Assembly (NCBI GenBank): GCA_963682025.1
Contig: OY821521.1
Coordinates: 196,923,526-196,987,525 of the forward strand
Origin: Cordilura impudica
Lineage: Eukaryota; Arthropoda; Insecta; Diptera; Scathophagidae
DNA length: 64,000 nt
Direction of reading: 5' to 3'
Shown: positions 43,848 through 53,379 of the stretch, one piece after another
Position numbering within the stretch: the first letter of the stretch is position 1
Layout: each line of letters starts with the position of its first letter
Program-made: the position numbers and the translations under genes
Notes under the pieces: generated by a model
Databases searched by the model: none
Seen by the model: only the letters and a program-made list of their open reading frames with translations
What the model was told of the DNA's origin: nothing

Positions 43848-46763
43848 ATGGACGATTTCGTTCAAGAAACATTAAAAAGTTGGAATTTGTCCAACCTAAT
43901 TGAATTGTTTAAAGGTAAGTAACATTTTTATTAAATTTACGTAAGATAATTTATTGTGATTTTGTATTTTTGTCATAAACAATAATAAAAAAGAGGTGAT
44001 TCTAAATTACCAAAAAGAAATTATCTGTAGCCATGTGCGCGTTTGATCAATTTTATTCGTGCTTCTTCTATCTACAGTTGCGTTGCCGTGTTACATGACT
44101 TGCTAAACACCTATAGCAATTAATGCAATCAAATTACCATTGGTAGCAGATGAACTGCGTGCAGCGCTAATTTAATTCCATTAATTGCTATAAATATAGC
44201 AAAGACTGTAAAATAGTAATTTTTTTTCTAATCAACCGAAAATATAAGTCACAAAATCAGTTTTCCTAGAACCACGCACGCGGTTACATGTTTAATTTTT
44301 TTATTGCTGAAATTTTTGCGGATTGAAGTAAGAGTTGATATGTTCAGACCGGAAAGAATTTGCTATGATTGCCTGAATAATAAAGTGCGCTTTTGTATTA
44401 TTGTCATAAACAATAATAAAAAAGAGGTGATTCTAAATTACCAAAAATAAATTATTATCTGTAGCCATGTGCGCGTTTGATCAATTTTATTCGGGCTTCT
44501 TCTATCTACAGTTGCGTTGCGATGTTACATGACTTGCAAAACACCTATAGCAATTAATTTAATCAAATTACCACTGGTAGCAGATGAAATGCGTGTAGCG
44601 CTAATTTAATTCCATTATCAATCGAAAATAAAAATCACAAAATCAATACACAAACATTTGAAAACAAAAACTTGTGAAATAATTTATGCGTTATTTCTAT
44701 AAGTAATTAATTAATAAATTTACATTTTTTCAGACGAGGGCTTTAATAAGGAAGCATTTGAGAGCCTTGATTATCAAGGCATAACTTCCCTTATTCCGAA
44801 GCAGGGGCAACGAGCAATTTTTTGGAAACACTTCAAATCGGTTTATTCAAAACCTTGTCTGGAAGATTCTTTTGCCTCCATAATCGAGGAAGTACCTCAC
44901 CCGTCGCATTCCACTTTTTCTGCGGCTACCATCGTGGGAACAGCATCAACCTCTTCAGTTGCAACGTCGACACTTGGAATATTGAATCCAAATGACGGAA
45001 ATATAGTATATGAGTTTTATTCTCCGCAATCTGAAAATAGTGTTTCGGACTATTTAAATTCGACGGTTGGGAAACTGATCCAAAGCTTCTACAACAAAAA
45101 TAATTTTTTAGACTCAGCACTGCGGACTAAATTGACAAATGTAATTATTCATAAGGAATATGAATCTTTAAATTTTCCGAGTAATTTCAAGATATCTACT
45201 GAACGTTTTATAAAGTTAAGGGATGAAATTGGAAAAATCTTTCCAACTGAAGAACCAATTAAAGATTTATATTTTAGTGGCTACATAAAAAACATTAAAA
45301 AAGCCTCTGGTACGCTGTATTACAAATACAACCATTTGAAAAGTGAGCTTAAAAAAGACCAGTCTAAGCCAGGGCTCTCAAATCAACAAGGACATCCTGC
45401 AAATGAAGATATTTCTAAAAAAATTGCTTTCTTAAAAGCGTATTTGGAACCGTGGGAAAAAATTCGAACATTTTGGGACGATACAAGATCATATCGTCAA
45501 AATTTTTTAGATTCCAGCAATTCAATATTTGAATATTTTGAATCTTTTCCCATACTCCAATCGGATGATGGTTTGCAGCTTTTAATTAACGATTTTGATA
45601 ATGAACATCCACCTAGTGCCAATAAATTTTTCGGCATTTGGCTTGAATATGATAAAAAACTAATCACATTGGCCCAACACAAAAATAAAAAAGAGTTATC
45701 AGATTTAATAGATGGAAATTGCAACTTTAAAGGTTTGTTGATCCTAGCATATTTGTTGGCAAATTCAGTCTATACCAAGGCCAGCACTAGTCACAAGAGA
45801 AAAAAATTAACAAAAACAGAGGTGGTTCATTCGTTTTTATATATTGAGAAAGTAAGTTTATATTTTGCTTATACCTTCAATTTATATCTAATTTTTTTCA
45901 ATTTTCAAGGATTCGGTTCTTATTTTGGAGACTGCAAAACGATTGAAGGAAGAAGCTTCTCGGGACAAAAGTACTCTACAGCCAAAAATTATTGTTGTCG
46001 GGCAAGATTATGGTAAGAGTTTAAAAAAAATTTATATAAAACACATATATATACAACTTTTAATGCAAAAAAAACTATATTTTTAATCATTACTTTTTAA
46101 TTTTTATCATTATTTGCAGTTGATATTTAACTATTTCTACTTCATATTCAACCATATATGCAGTTGATATTCAACACTCAATTTATAGAAATAAAAAGTT
46201 TTGAATTTGAAGTTAAAACTGTTTAAATTCGATTTAAACTGGAATATATTGAATTGAATTTGAAATTTGTTGATCAGGAAATAAGTTTAGTGTTGAATAT
46301 CAACTGCATATATGGTTGAATGTGAAGTAGAAATAGTTAAATGTCAACTGCAAACAATGATATACTAAAAATTTATGATAAAAAAAATATATAATTTTGC
46401 AATGAAAATTGTAGTTAAATTTAAACTTTGATATGATTCCTAGTTGTTAAAGTGACTTGTTTATGGAAACTCAAAATTTTGTAACTCAACATTTTAAATT
46501 AATTTGTGCAATTTATTTTCTCTGTAGCTAATATCTCGCATGCATATGTGCTAATAAACAGCTCTATATACCACTTTAAGGACGTTCTCAGTGCTGTAGA
46601 TGCATGCTTTAAAATTTATCACGCTTTGAATTGCAAATACCCGACTGAATCGAAGCCAATTTGGACATTTTTACAAAAGCACATTTACAACATATCTACG
46701 AAATTTGATGAAATATTTAGTAGTGTCACACAACTTCATTCAGAGCTGAATAAACTCAACTAG
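43848..46763 (+). CDS. Four-exon gene: 507-residue protein with SAM-like N-terminus
   Basis: Exons 43848-43914, 44734-45851, 45910-46012 and 46528-46763 join in frame to 508 codons including TAG (46761-46763). Every intron has GT...AG ends: GTAAGT/TTTTTTCAG, GTAAGT/TTTTCAAG and GTAAGA/TCTGTAG. Frame continuity holds across phases 1, 0 and 1, which supports the model strongly. Residues 1-~60 (MDDFVQETLKSWNLSNLIEL...ITSLIPKQGQRAIFWKHF) look like a SAM domain, a small helical protein-interaction module. A Ser/Thr-rich linker follows. Then comes a region I recognise only as recurring in uncharacterised insect proteins (RTKLTNVIIHKEYESLNFPS, IFPTEEPIKDLYFSG, LQPKIIVVGQDYA). The last exon is helical. 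Function is unknown; it may be an accessory protein to the downstream gene (inference). No stop or frameshift. Confidence 0.8.
43973..44640 (+). repeat. Direct repeat within intron 1 (two ~235-bp units, period ~431 bp)
   Basis: CATAAACAATAATAAAAAAG (43974) recurs at 44404. The two units share GTAGCCATGTGCGCGTTTGA and CTTCTTCTATCTACAGTTGC at about 95% by eye. Both units hold CTATAGCAATTAAT motifs. The intron was probably lengthened by a recent duplication. Confidence 0.85.
46103..46365. repeat. Inverted repeat (hairpin MITE-like) inside intron 3
   Basis: TGCAGTTGATATTTAACTAT (46118) to TTGATATTCAACACT is matched in inverse by AGTGTTGAATATCAACTGCA (46290) to GTCAACTGCAAACAATGA. Arms of about 72 bp have very few mismatches, with a 111-bp loop. 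Each arm itself contains GCAGTTGATATT twice. The transcript would form a long stem within the intron. Confidence 0.85.
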
Positions 46764-46777
46764 TGAAACCGTTCATT

Positions 46778-49180
46778 ATGATTTGCTATGTGTGCAAGAA
46801 TTTTTTTTGTAGCTCTAAGGATTACTTGAACCATCTAAAAAGATATCACCGACTTGAACTAACAACTTTAAAATGCTATGATTGTAGCCAAGTAAGACAT
46901 TTTACAATATTTAATTCATTCGTTAAGCATGTTCAACAACATTTTAAAGTACCTAGTAATAATATCCCGATAAGAAATGTATTACCACCAAATATTGATG
47001 AAAATGAAAATTCTCGTGAAATTCAAAATTCTAGCATTGAAAATAATCTAACTCCCACTGGTACTGCTAGTTATACTTTAGATTTTGAATTCCTGCTTAA
47101 AGACTTGGATAAGGAAATAGCTAATGATGTGTATCAACTAGTAACAAAGTTATACAATGATCATAACATATGTAGGTCTGCTATACAAAATATTATCGAA
47201 ATCATGATTTTCTTTCTTCAAAGTAAAATGTTCACAAGAGCCGAAAAAATATTGTCAGAATGCTTAGCAGATAATACTCACACTAATCTAGTTAAAAACG
47301 TCTTCAAAAAATTAAAAGCTTGTCTAGGACCAGCTAAAAGTGAGCATTTAAGATTGAAAATGTTAAAAGAATTTTCTCACTATTTCCGATCACGTACCAT
47401 AGTAATTGGAAAAAGTATACAAAAATGTTATGTTAAAGAAAAAATTATACTCAAATCTACAAGTCTGACAGCCTCATTTGTTTCACTAAAAAATATTCTA
47501 ACTATAATTTTCAACACAAATAATTTCTTAAAAACAATTATGTGTTATATTGATGATCTTAACTCTAATGAAAAAATTTCTAACATAATTCAAACGCACT
47601 TTTGGAAAAGTAAATGCACTTATTTGAACACTTTCAGTCCTGGCTCTATAGTTCTTCCGCTTATTTTGTATTTTGACGAGTTTGAAACCAATAACCCATT
47701 AGGCTCGAGAGTGGGACTTCAAAATTTAGGAGGAGTTTATGTATCCTTCCCTTTTTTACCACCAAGTTTTCGATCGAAACTGGAAATGATTTTTCCAATT
47801 CTATTAGTCAATAGTTCAGATAAGAAGCTTTTTGGAAACCGAGTTTTTGAATCTGTTTTTGACGAGCTTAAATATTTGGAAACAGAAGGTTTAGTTATTG
47901 GTGAAACTAAAATATATTTTGTTTTAACAGTTCTTGTTGGTGACAATAAAGGTTTAAACGGATTACTTGGGTTTACAGAAAGTTTTAACGCCAAATTTTA
48001 TTGTCGATTCTGTAAAGAAACTAAAACTATATTGCAAAAAGCAGTGAAAGCAAATCAGAATTGTCTACGGAATAAAATGAACTATGAGTTGGATATAAAA
48101 ACAAAATCGGTATCAGAAACTGGAATTTTATCAACTTGTATCTTCAATAGACTCAGAGATTTTCATGCTGTAGAAAACTTTTCAGTTGATATCCTCCACG
48201 ATTTATTCGAAGGAGTTCTAAATTATGAAATGTCTTTGTTGATACACAGTTTCATAAGTGTTGAAAAGTATTTTAAATTAGATGATTTTAATAATAGAAT
48301 TATTTATTTTAATTTTGGAAAATGCAATAAACCAATGCCCATATCATGGGTACATCTTAAATCACACAAAATCAAAGCTTCAGGTTCTGAAACAATGATG
48401 TTATTTAAATATCTCGGATTACTTATTGGGGATTGGGTGAAAGAAAATGATCCAAAATGGGAACTGTATAAACTTCTCAAAGATATTGTCGATATTGTGC
48501 TTGCTGATACAATAACGGAGGAAATGATCCAATTATTTCAAAATCTAATAACTGATCACCATATCAAATTTCTTAATATTTTTAATTTACCTTTGAGGCC
48601 AAAACATCATTTCCTTTTACATTACTCATCAGTAATGAAACAAATTGGTCCTTTAACTCAAGTATGGACAATGCGATTTGAAAGCAAGCATAAAACTTTT
48701 AAAGAAATTGCTAGGTCTACAAAATCTAGAAAAAATATTTGTCATACAGTTTTAGAAAGATATCTTCTTAAAATACAAAATTATTTTATTGATTTAGATA
48801 TAAGTAAACAAATATTTGAGTTAGGCCCCCAAATAATCCGACCAAAATTACACGATTTTACAACTCTGTTCGCTTTACTTAAGCAAAAAGTTCAATTTTA
48901 TCGGTGGGTTAACCTATGTAATTCTTGCATCAAATTAGGAACAGTTATTGAATTAGGATTTTATAACTCTTATCAACAATTTGCTGCCGTACAGTTTATT
49001 TGTAGTGATAAAAAAAATATATTTTTACTAGTAAATGTATTAAGTACCGCATATTATGATTCACATACATTACTTCATGTTGTTGAACAGACTAATGAAA
49101 AAAAAATTATACCTATAACTAACGAATTTATTAAAACATACCAACTGGTTGATTTTAAATCAAAACAATATGTCATTTAA
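46778..49180 (+). CDS. Intact 800-residue zinc-finger/transposase-like protein (CMC/TNP2-like by inference)
   Basis: ATG at 46778 is the first in frame; the stop TAA ends at 49180. It is intronless and lies 14 bases after the stop of the preceding gene. Two C2H2-type fingers open the protein: C3-C6-H19-H24 and C33-C36-H51-H55. After a low-complexity linker and a helical region comes a conserved body: LYFDEFETNNPLGSRVG (D300), VLVGDNKGLNGLLGF (D389), YCRFC (C409, C412), SVDILHDLFEGVLNYEM (H474-D475), LPLRPKHHFLLHY and MRFESKHKTFK (E635). D300/D389/E635 are my candidates for an RNase-H-type DDE triad. The GD..G..GF..C..C and HD..EG motifs resemble TNP2/CACTA transposases (inference). The complete reading frame contrasts with every other transposase here. 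Alternative: a domesticated host gene. Confidence 0.82.
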   Translation: MICYVCKNFFCSSKDYLNHLKRYHRLELTTLKCYDCSQVRHFTIFNSFVKHVQQHFKVPSNNIPIRNVLPPNIDENENSREIQNSSIENNLTPTGTASYTLDFEFLLKDLDKEIANDVYQLVTKLYNDHNICRSAIQNIIEIMIFFLQSKMFTRAEKILSECLADNTHTNLVKNVFKKLKACLGPAKSEHLRLKMLKEFSHYFRSRTIVIGKSIQKCYVKEKIILKSTSLTASFVSLKNILTIIFNTNNFLKTIMCYIDDLNSNEKISNIIQTHFWKSKCTYLNTFSPGSIVLPLILYFDEFETNNPLGSRVGLQNLGGVYVSFPFLPPSFRSKLEMIFPILLVNSSDKKLFGNRVFESVFDELKYLETEGLVIGETKIYFVLTVLVGDNKGLNGLLGFTESFNAKFYCRFCKETKTILQKAVKANQNCLRNKMNYELDIKTKSVSETGILSTCIFNRLRDFHAVENFSVDILHDLFEGVLNYEMSLLIHSFISVEKYFKLDDFNNRIIYFNFGKCNKPMPISWVHLKSHKIKASGSETMMLFKYLGLLIGDWVKENDPKWELYKLLKDIVDIVLADTITEEMIQLFQNLITDHHIKFLNIFNLPLRPKHHFLLHYSSVMKQIGPLTQVWTMRFESKHKTFKEIARSTKSRKNICHTVLERYLLKIQNYFIDLDISKQIFELGPQIIRPKLHDFTTLFALLKQKVQFYRWVNLCNSCIKLGTVIELGFYNSYQQFAAVQFICSDKKNIFLLVNVLSTAYYDSHTLLHVVEQTNEKKIIPITNEFIKTYQLVDFKSKQYVI

Positions 49181-49257
49181 ATACGTTAGATAAACACAAT
49201 ATTAACTTAAGTATTAACTAATTTTTCTTTTGCCATATGTATATAATATATTTTTAT

Positions 49258-49263
49258 AATAAA
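49258..49263 (+). terminator. Polyadenylation signal AATAAA
   Basis: AATAAA 78 bp after the stop codon of the 800-residue ORF, in a T-rich context. No equally good signal lies between the two ORFs, which fits one shared transcript (inference). Confidence 0.5.
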
Positions 49264-49646
49264 ATGATTAATCACTAAAACGAAAATGCCTTAGTAATTC
49301 ACGAATGTTATTTTTGTTAATTAGTCCAGAACTAATTTTTTTTGTTATTAAACCAAAATGAAATAATATTGTAATGTGTTAATTATCAATATAACAGAAA
49401 TGTTAATTATTTTTAATTGTATTTTTTATATAGTCCTTGAACGGACGATTATATTTTTTTAATAATAAACCAAATGAAAGACTTGAAATTTTATTTTGAA
49501 AGAAAGATGTGAATTTTTAAAAATAATATTTCATTTTACAGAGTGTAAAGATTTCTTTAATAAAAACTGTCAATAAATATATGAATTTAAACAAATCCAT
49601 TAAGCTCTTATTAATCTGAGTGTGTATATACTGCTAAAATATTTTT
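49264..49646. other. A+T-rich 3' flank
   Basis: Several further AATAAA-like motifs (about 49463 and 49559). No ORF or repeat recognised. Confidence 0.5.
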
Positions 49647-50248
49647 GCAGTAAACGCTAGTTTTATTTGCCCTTAATGCCAAAGTTTTCTACAAAACGCT
49701 GCAGTATGGAATGCACCGGCTGCAGTTTTCTAGCAGTAAACGCTAGTTTTATTTGCCCTTAATGCCAAAGTTTTCTACAAAACGCTGCAGTATGGAATGC
49801 ACCGGCTGCAGTTTTCTAGCAGTAAACGCTAGTTTTATTTGCAGCTACTGCCAAAGTTTTCTACAAAACGCTGGAGTAAGGAATGCACCGGCTACAGTTT
49901 TCTAGCAGTAAACGCTAGTTTTATTTGCCCCGACTGCCAACGTTTTCTACAAAACGCTGGAGTATGGAATGCACCGCCTACAGTTTTCTAGCAGTAAACG
50001 CTAGTTTTATTTGCCCCGACTGCCAACGTTTTCTACAAAACGCTGGAGTAAGGAATGCACCGCCTACAGTTTTCTAGCAGTAAACGCTAGTTTTATTTCC
50101 CCCGAATGCCAACGTTTTCTACAAAACGCTGGAGTATAGAATGCATCGCCTACAGTTTTCTTGCAGTAAACGCTAGTTTTATTTGCCCCTACTGACAAAG
50201 TTTTCTACAAAACGCTGCAGTATGGAATGCACCGTCTGCAGTTTTCTA
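49647..50248 (+). repeat. Seven exact-length 86-bp tandem repeats
   Basis: Units begin GCAGTAAACGCTAGTTTTAT at 49647, 49733, 49819, 49905, 49991, 50077 and 50163, and the phase ends at 50249, so the period is 86 bp with no length variation. Adjoining TAGC...GCTA makes a small hairpin at each junction. CTGCAGTATGGAATGCAC lies mid-unit. Neighbouring units share variants (CTGCAG versus CTGGAG; ACCGGCTGCAG versus ACCGCCTACAG), showing local homogenisation. Confidence 0.95.
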
Positions 50249-50888
50249 GCGATACACGGTAGTTTTGTTCTACTATTAAAAGCTAGAAACATAATATTCA
50301 TTGCAATAATTATCTGCTATAAACACATAGTAATCAATGCTATAAATGCACACTATCCCGATTTTCGCTATGAAACTAGCAGTGAACATAGCAAAATTCG
50401 TGCATTGTACGCTAGAATTTTTTTGTGTGCACCAGCATCTTTCGCTTCCGTACCTTCAAGTTTTCATAACATTCTGCTGCTGCTCTTCTTACAATTGTAC
50501 AGAAATTTGGGTTGGTGGTAATAGAGATATTGGTCGGTCGGTCGGTCTTCTCTTCAGTTAATGTGGTTGAGGAAGTTTTTTTTTTTTCTTTTTTTGCTTT
50601 TGTAAATACTGACTTTATTGTTAAAAAGCTGTGAAGAGACGAGGAGGATATTGGAAAAACAATATTGTTGTTTGATAACTACATACAATAGAATGCAGTT
50701 GTCAGATAGCACAATATTGTAAGGAAAACTCTATTGTTTTCATCCATAAGAATCTTGTAAATATTCGTGTATACCAACAGACATTGTACAGTATGAGAAA
50801 ATTTAAATAGGCGCATAAATAATATTTCGATAGAAGTGGGTGTGTGTATAACAATGGGAACAACAATAAAAATAAAACAAAAACAAAT
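50249..50888. other. Non-coding flank after the tandem array
   Basis: Continues with scattered GCTA/TAGC motifs to about 50420 (CTAGCAGTGAACATAGC near 50377), then T-rich sequence and a (GGTC)n tract near 50531-50546. Two ORFs here overlap the array and are rejected. Confidence 0.45.
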
Positions 50889-50950
50889 TTAACGCTCCAA
50901 ATAGTCTCCTTCTAGCTCAATACACACTTTGTCCAATGTTTCTCCAATAT
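50889..50950 (-). pseudogene. Possible mariner C-terminal remnant
   Basis: The minus strand ends GETLDKVCIELEGDYLER and a stop, close to the CIELxGDYVE ending of SETMAR-like mariners. Sequence upstream of it is a different repeat. Very short; could be chance. Confidence 0.35.
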
Positions 50951-51017
50951 GTATACCCTCCACAACACTGTCCAGAGAGTATAAATTGTCATTCCATTTG
51001 TAACCCATCGAAAAATA

Positions 51018-51125
51018 AATTTGTGACCCCATAAAGTATATATGTATACTTATATTCTTGATCCTTATAACAACTCGAGTCGATATAGCGATGCACGTTT
51101 TTCCGTCCGTCTGCCCGTCTGTCAG
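51018..51125 (+). repeat. Fragment resembling the common fly repeat core
   Basis: Contains TAAAGTATATATGTATACTT, TATTCTTGATCCTTAT, GAGTCGATATAGCGATG and CCGTCCGTCTGCCCGTCTGT. This combination occurs in DINE-1-like repeats and is partly shared with R1. Ends not resolved. Confidence 0.4.
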
Positions 51126-51349
51126 TCGCTGATTCACAAAATAAACAATTTTAACTTAAGATAATTTTGTTTTTCCTTATCTCGAGCAGGTTGATCTTTA
51201 AAATGGGGTAAATCGGGATTCATTGTGCCAAGATATGGAATAAAATATGGAGACACCTCTAAAAAATGCTAAAAATTCAGTGTATTTGTTGCAATAATTT
51301 TTTAGTATTAAGTCTATCAAATTGTTTACTTTTTTAAATATTTTGTTTA

Positions 51350-51790
51350 CAATTTTATTATTTTTTATAAAAACAAAAAATCTTATTTTTCGGTCTTTAT
51401 CATTTTAATGATTGAGTTTGAAATTATTCAGGCTCAAGATTGGCCCATTTGTCTCAAAAAATTGATCTATATTCTGCATACAGCTGTTTCAGGAAGAGTC
51501 ACCAACCCTCATCAGTAACCAAAAGCAGTAGATCGTTTGTTTGGTAAAAAGTTAAATTCATATATATTTGCTGAAAACAACCAAATGAGAATTCAAAGTT
51601 ATACTATTTAAGCCTCTTTCAATATAACAAACTAAAATATAGAACAACCTTGATACAAATATGATTGTATAAGAGTACATTTAAAGTAAAAACATTTGAT
51701 CTTGAGCCTGAATAATTTCAAACTCAATCATTGAAATGATAAAGATCGAAAAATAAGATTTTTCATTTTTATAAAAAATAATAAAATTAA
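51350..51790. repeat. Inverted repeat, ~90-bp arms
   Basis: A segment at 51350-51441 (including ATTGAGTTTGAAATTATTCA then GGCTCAAGAT) is matched in inverse at 51697-51790. Arms differ at few positions. The ~255-bp loop has no coding capacity. No target duplication found. Confidence 0.8.
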
Positions 51791-52734
51791 AAATACGGAG
51801 GGCACGCCGTTAACGTTAAATGTAAGTTTAGCAAAAACAAATTGTTTTTCTTGTTTTTCTTGTTTTTTCAAGACAAAAACTTCATAATTTTAATTTTTTG
51901 TTTAATTAAAATTATGTAATAATTATTTATTATTTTTTATATACATATATTATTTATTTATTTTTTTATTAAAAATAGTTATTAATTTTATTTAGTTATT
52001 TTTATCCAAATAATTAAATAATTTTAATTATTTATTTCTTTTTATTAAAATTATTTAATAATTTCTATTAAACTTACAACTGTGTTATTATTTAAAATTG
52101 TATTATTATTTATTTAAAAATTTATTTGTGGTTTTTTCCGTGAGTAAATCTTAGTAACAGTCTATTTAGATTAGTAAATAATTCTCCAAAAACTATCTGC
52201 GTCTATTAAAATGTCGCCACATGTAGGAACTGCTGTGAAAAAATTTTTATTGCATATTGTTTGGAATGCTTACCAAACATTTCCTACAAGTTCCTCTTTC
52301 AAATGCATCTCTTCGGAGAGAGGAGTAAGTAAAAGAGTGTTCCGTATTAAATTGTAAACTTTTTGCTCTTTAACACTTCGATATAAAACAATGTTGTTGT
52401 TGTTGTTTTTTGCGTGTGTGTGTGTGTGTGTGTCTCGTTTCACAGTCATCATCAGTATGCAGAAAGTGCATGTACAACAAATTGAGTAAGTATTAGACAA
52501 TCTGGTATTTTAGTTATATGTAATCTGACTGGGCCAAAACGGAAATACAAGCTGATTAGTTTTTAAATTTATGTACTTTCGTCCAGGTGAACTAAATAAA
52601 TAATAATGTTGGAATTATTTATTTCTCTTTGTGTGTGTGTGTATGTTTTTAAATAATTTTAAAAACTTGCTGACGTTTCAGGTTAAAAAACTTTTAACCA
52701 TTTTGGTATACTCTAAAAAGATTTTATTTTTTTT
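51791..52734. other. A+T-rich non-coding interval
   Basis: TTATTT-rich tract (51890-52110), a (GTT)n tract (52393-52408), (TG)n at 52413-52433 and 52632-52643. No gene recognised. Confidence 0.5.
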
Positions 52735-53240
52735 TATACCCTATACCACTATGTGGTTTGGGTACAAATTACCCATATGAAATCGACATAAATTGCCATA
52801 AGATCCAAATTGTCATATAGATCTTACTCAAATTGGGTTTGTATGCGTTCATTACATCCACTAATGAGTAGTCCAAAAATGATCCCTTTGACCCCATATA
52901 GAACTGCTTCCCGATTTTCACTTAAATCTGTTAAAAAACAAAAATATTGCACTGATTCTTCTCAAATTTTGTTTGTACATATTTTTGCAAAATACAAGAG
53001 ACTTTACCAAACATGATCAGGATCGGTCCATTTTGGGACCTAGTCCCTTTATAGATATAGCATCCGATATGAACTTTTTCATATCTGCAGCCAAAAAAAT
53101 TAATAAAAATCCCACTCAAATTTGGTTTTTGCTTATTTTCAATGTCCAGTTAGTTGGGCCTAAGAGATAGGGTTTCTAAACGCATGGTATAGGGTATCGT
53201 ATAGTCGGTCTAGACCGAATATAATTTTCTTACTTGTTTT
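52735..53240 (+). repeat. Dispersed repeat R1, copy D (internal deletion)
   Basis: Both ends are present: TATACCCTATACCACTATG and GGTCTAGACCGAATATAATT then TTCTTACTTGTTTT. About 250-300 bp of the 5' half are missing compared with copy E. Confidence 0.82.
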
Positions 53241-53379
53241 TTTTTTGATTTCGTTGAATTTTGTAGGGAAACTAATCCTCAGATATGAGATTTAATATAG
53301 TTTTCGGTTCAATATTTCACATAAGTGATTTCTGATAATACAATTTTTAAATTTTTCATACTTAAGATTTTTTTTGAAC

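Larger units (their letters stand above)
43608..50429 (+). mobile_element. Candidate two-gene DNA transposon (boundaries tentative)
   Basis: CACACAAAAAAATT at 43608 is matched in inverse by AATTTTTTTGTGTG ending at 50429, with seven A/T residues in each. CA precedes the left and follows the right match. Between them lie two intact genes, an intron hairpin and an 86-bp tandem array. CAC-type termini, 2-3-bp duplications and subterminal repeats are features of CACTA/CMC elements. The left match adjoins a CA microsatellite, so coincidence is possible. Confidence 0.35.

Noticed and set aside
49647..50248. CRISPR-like array
   Set aside because: The whole 86-bp unit is repeated with no unique spacers, and the context is eukaryotic.
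50183..50561. 112- and 71-codon ORFs
   Set aside because: They start in or near the 86-bp array and show no domain; likely chance openings.
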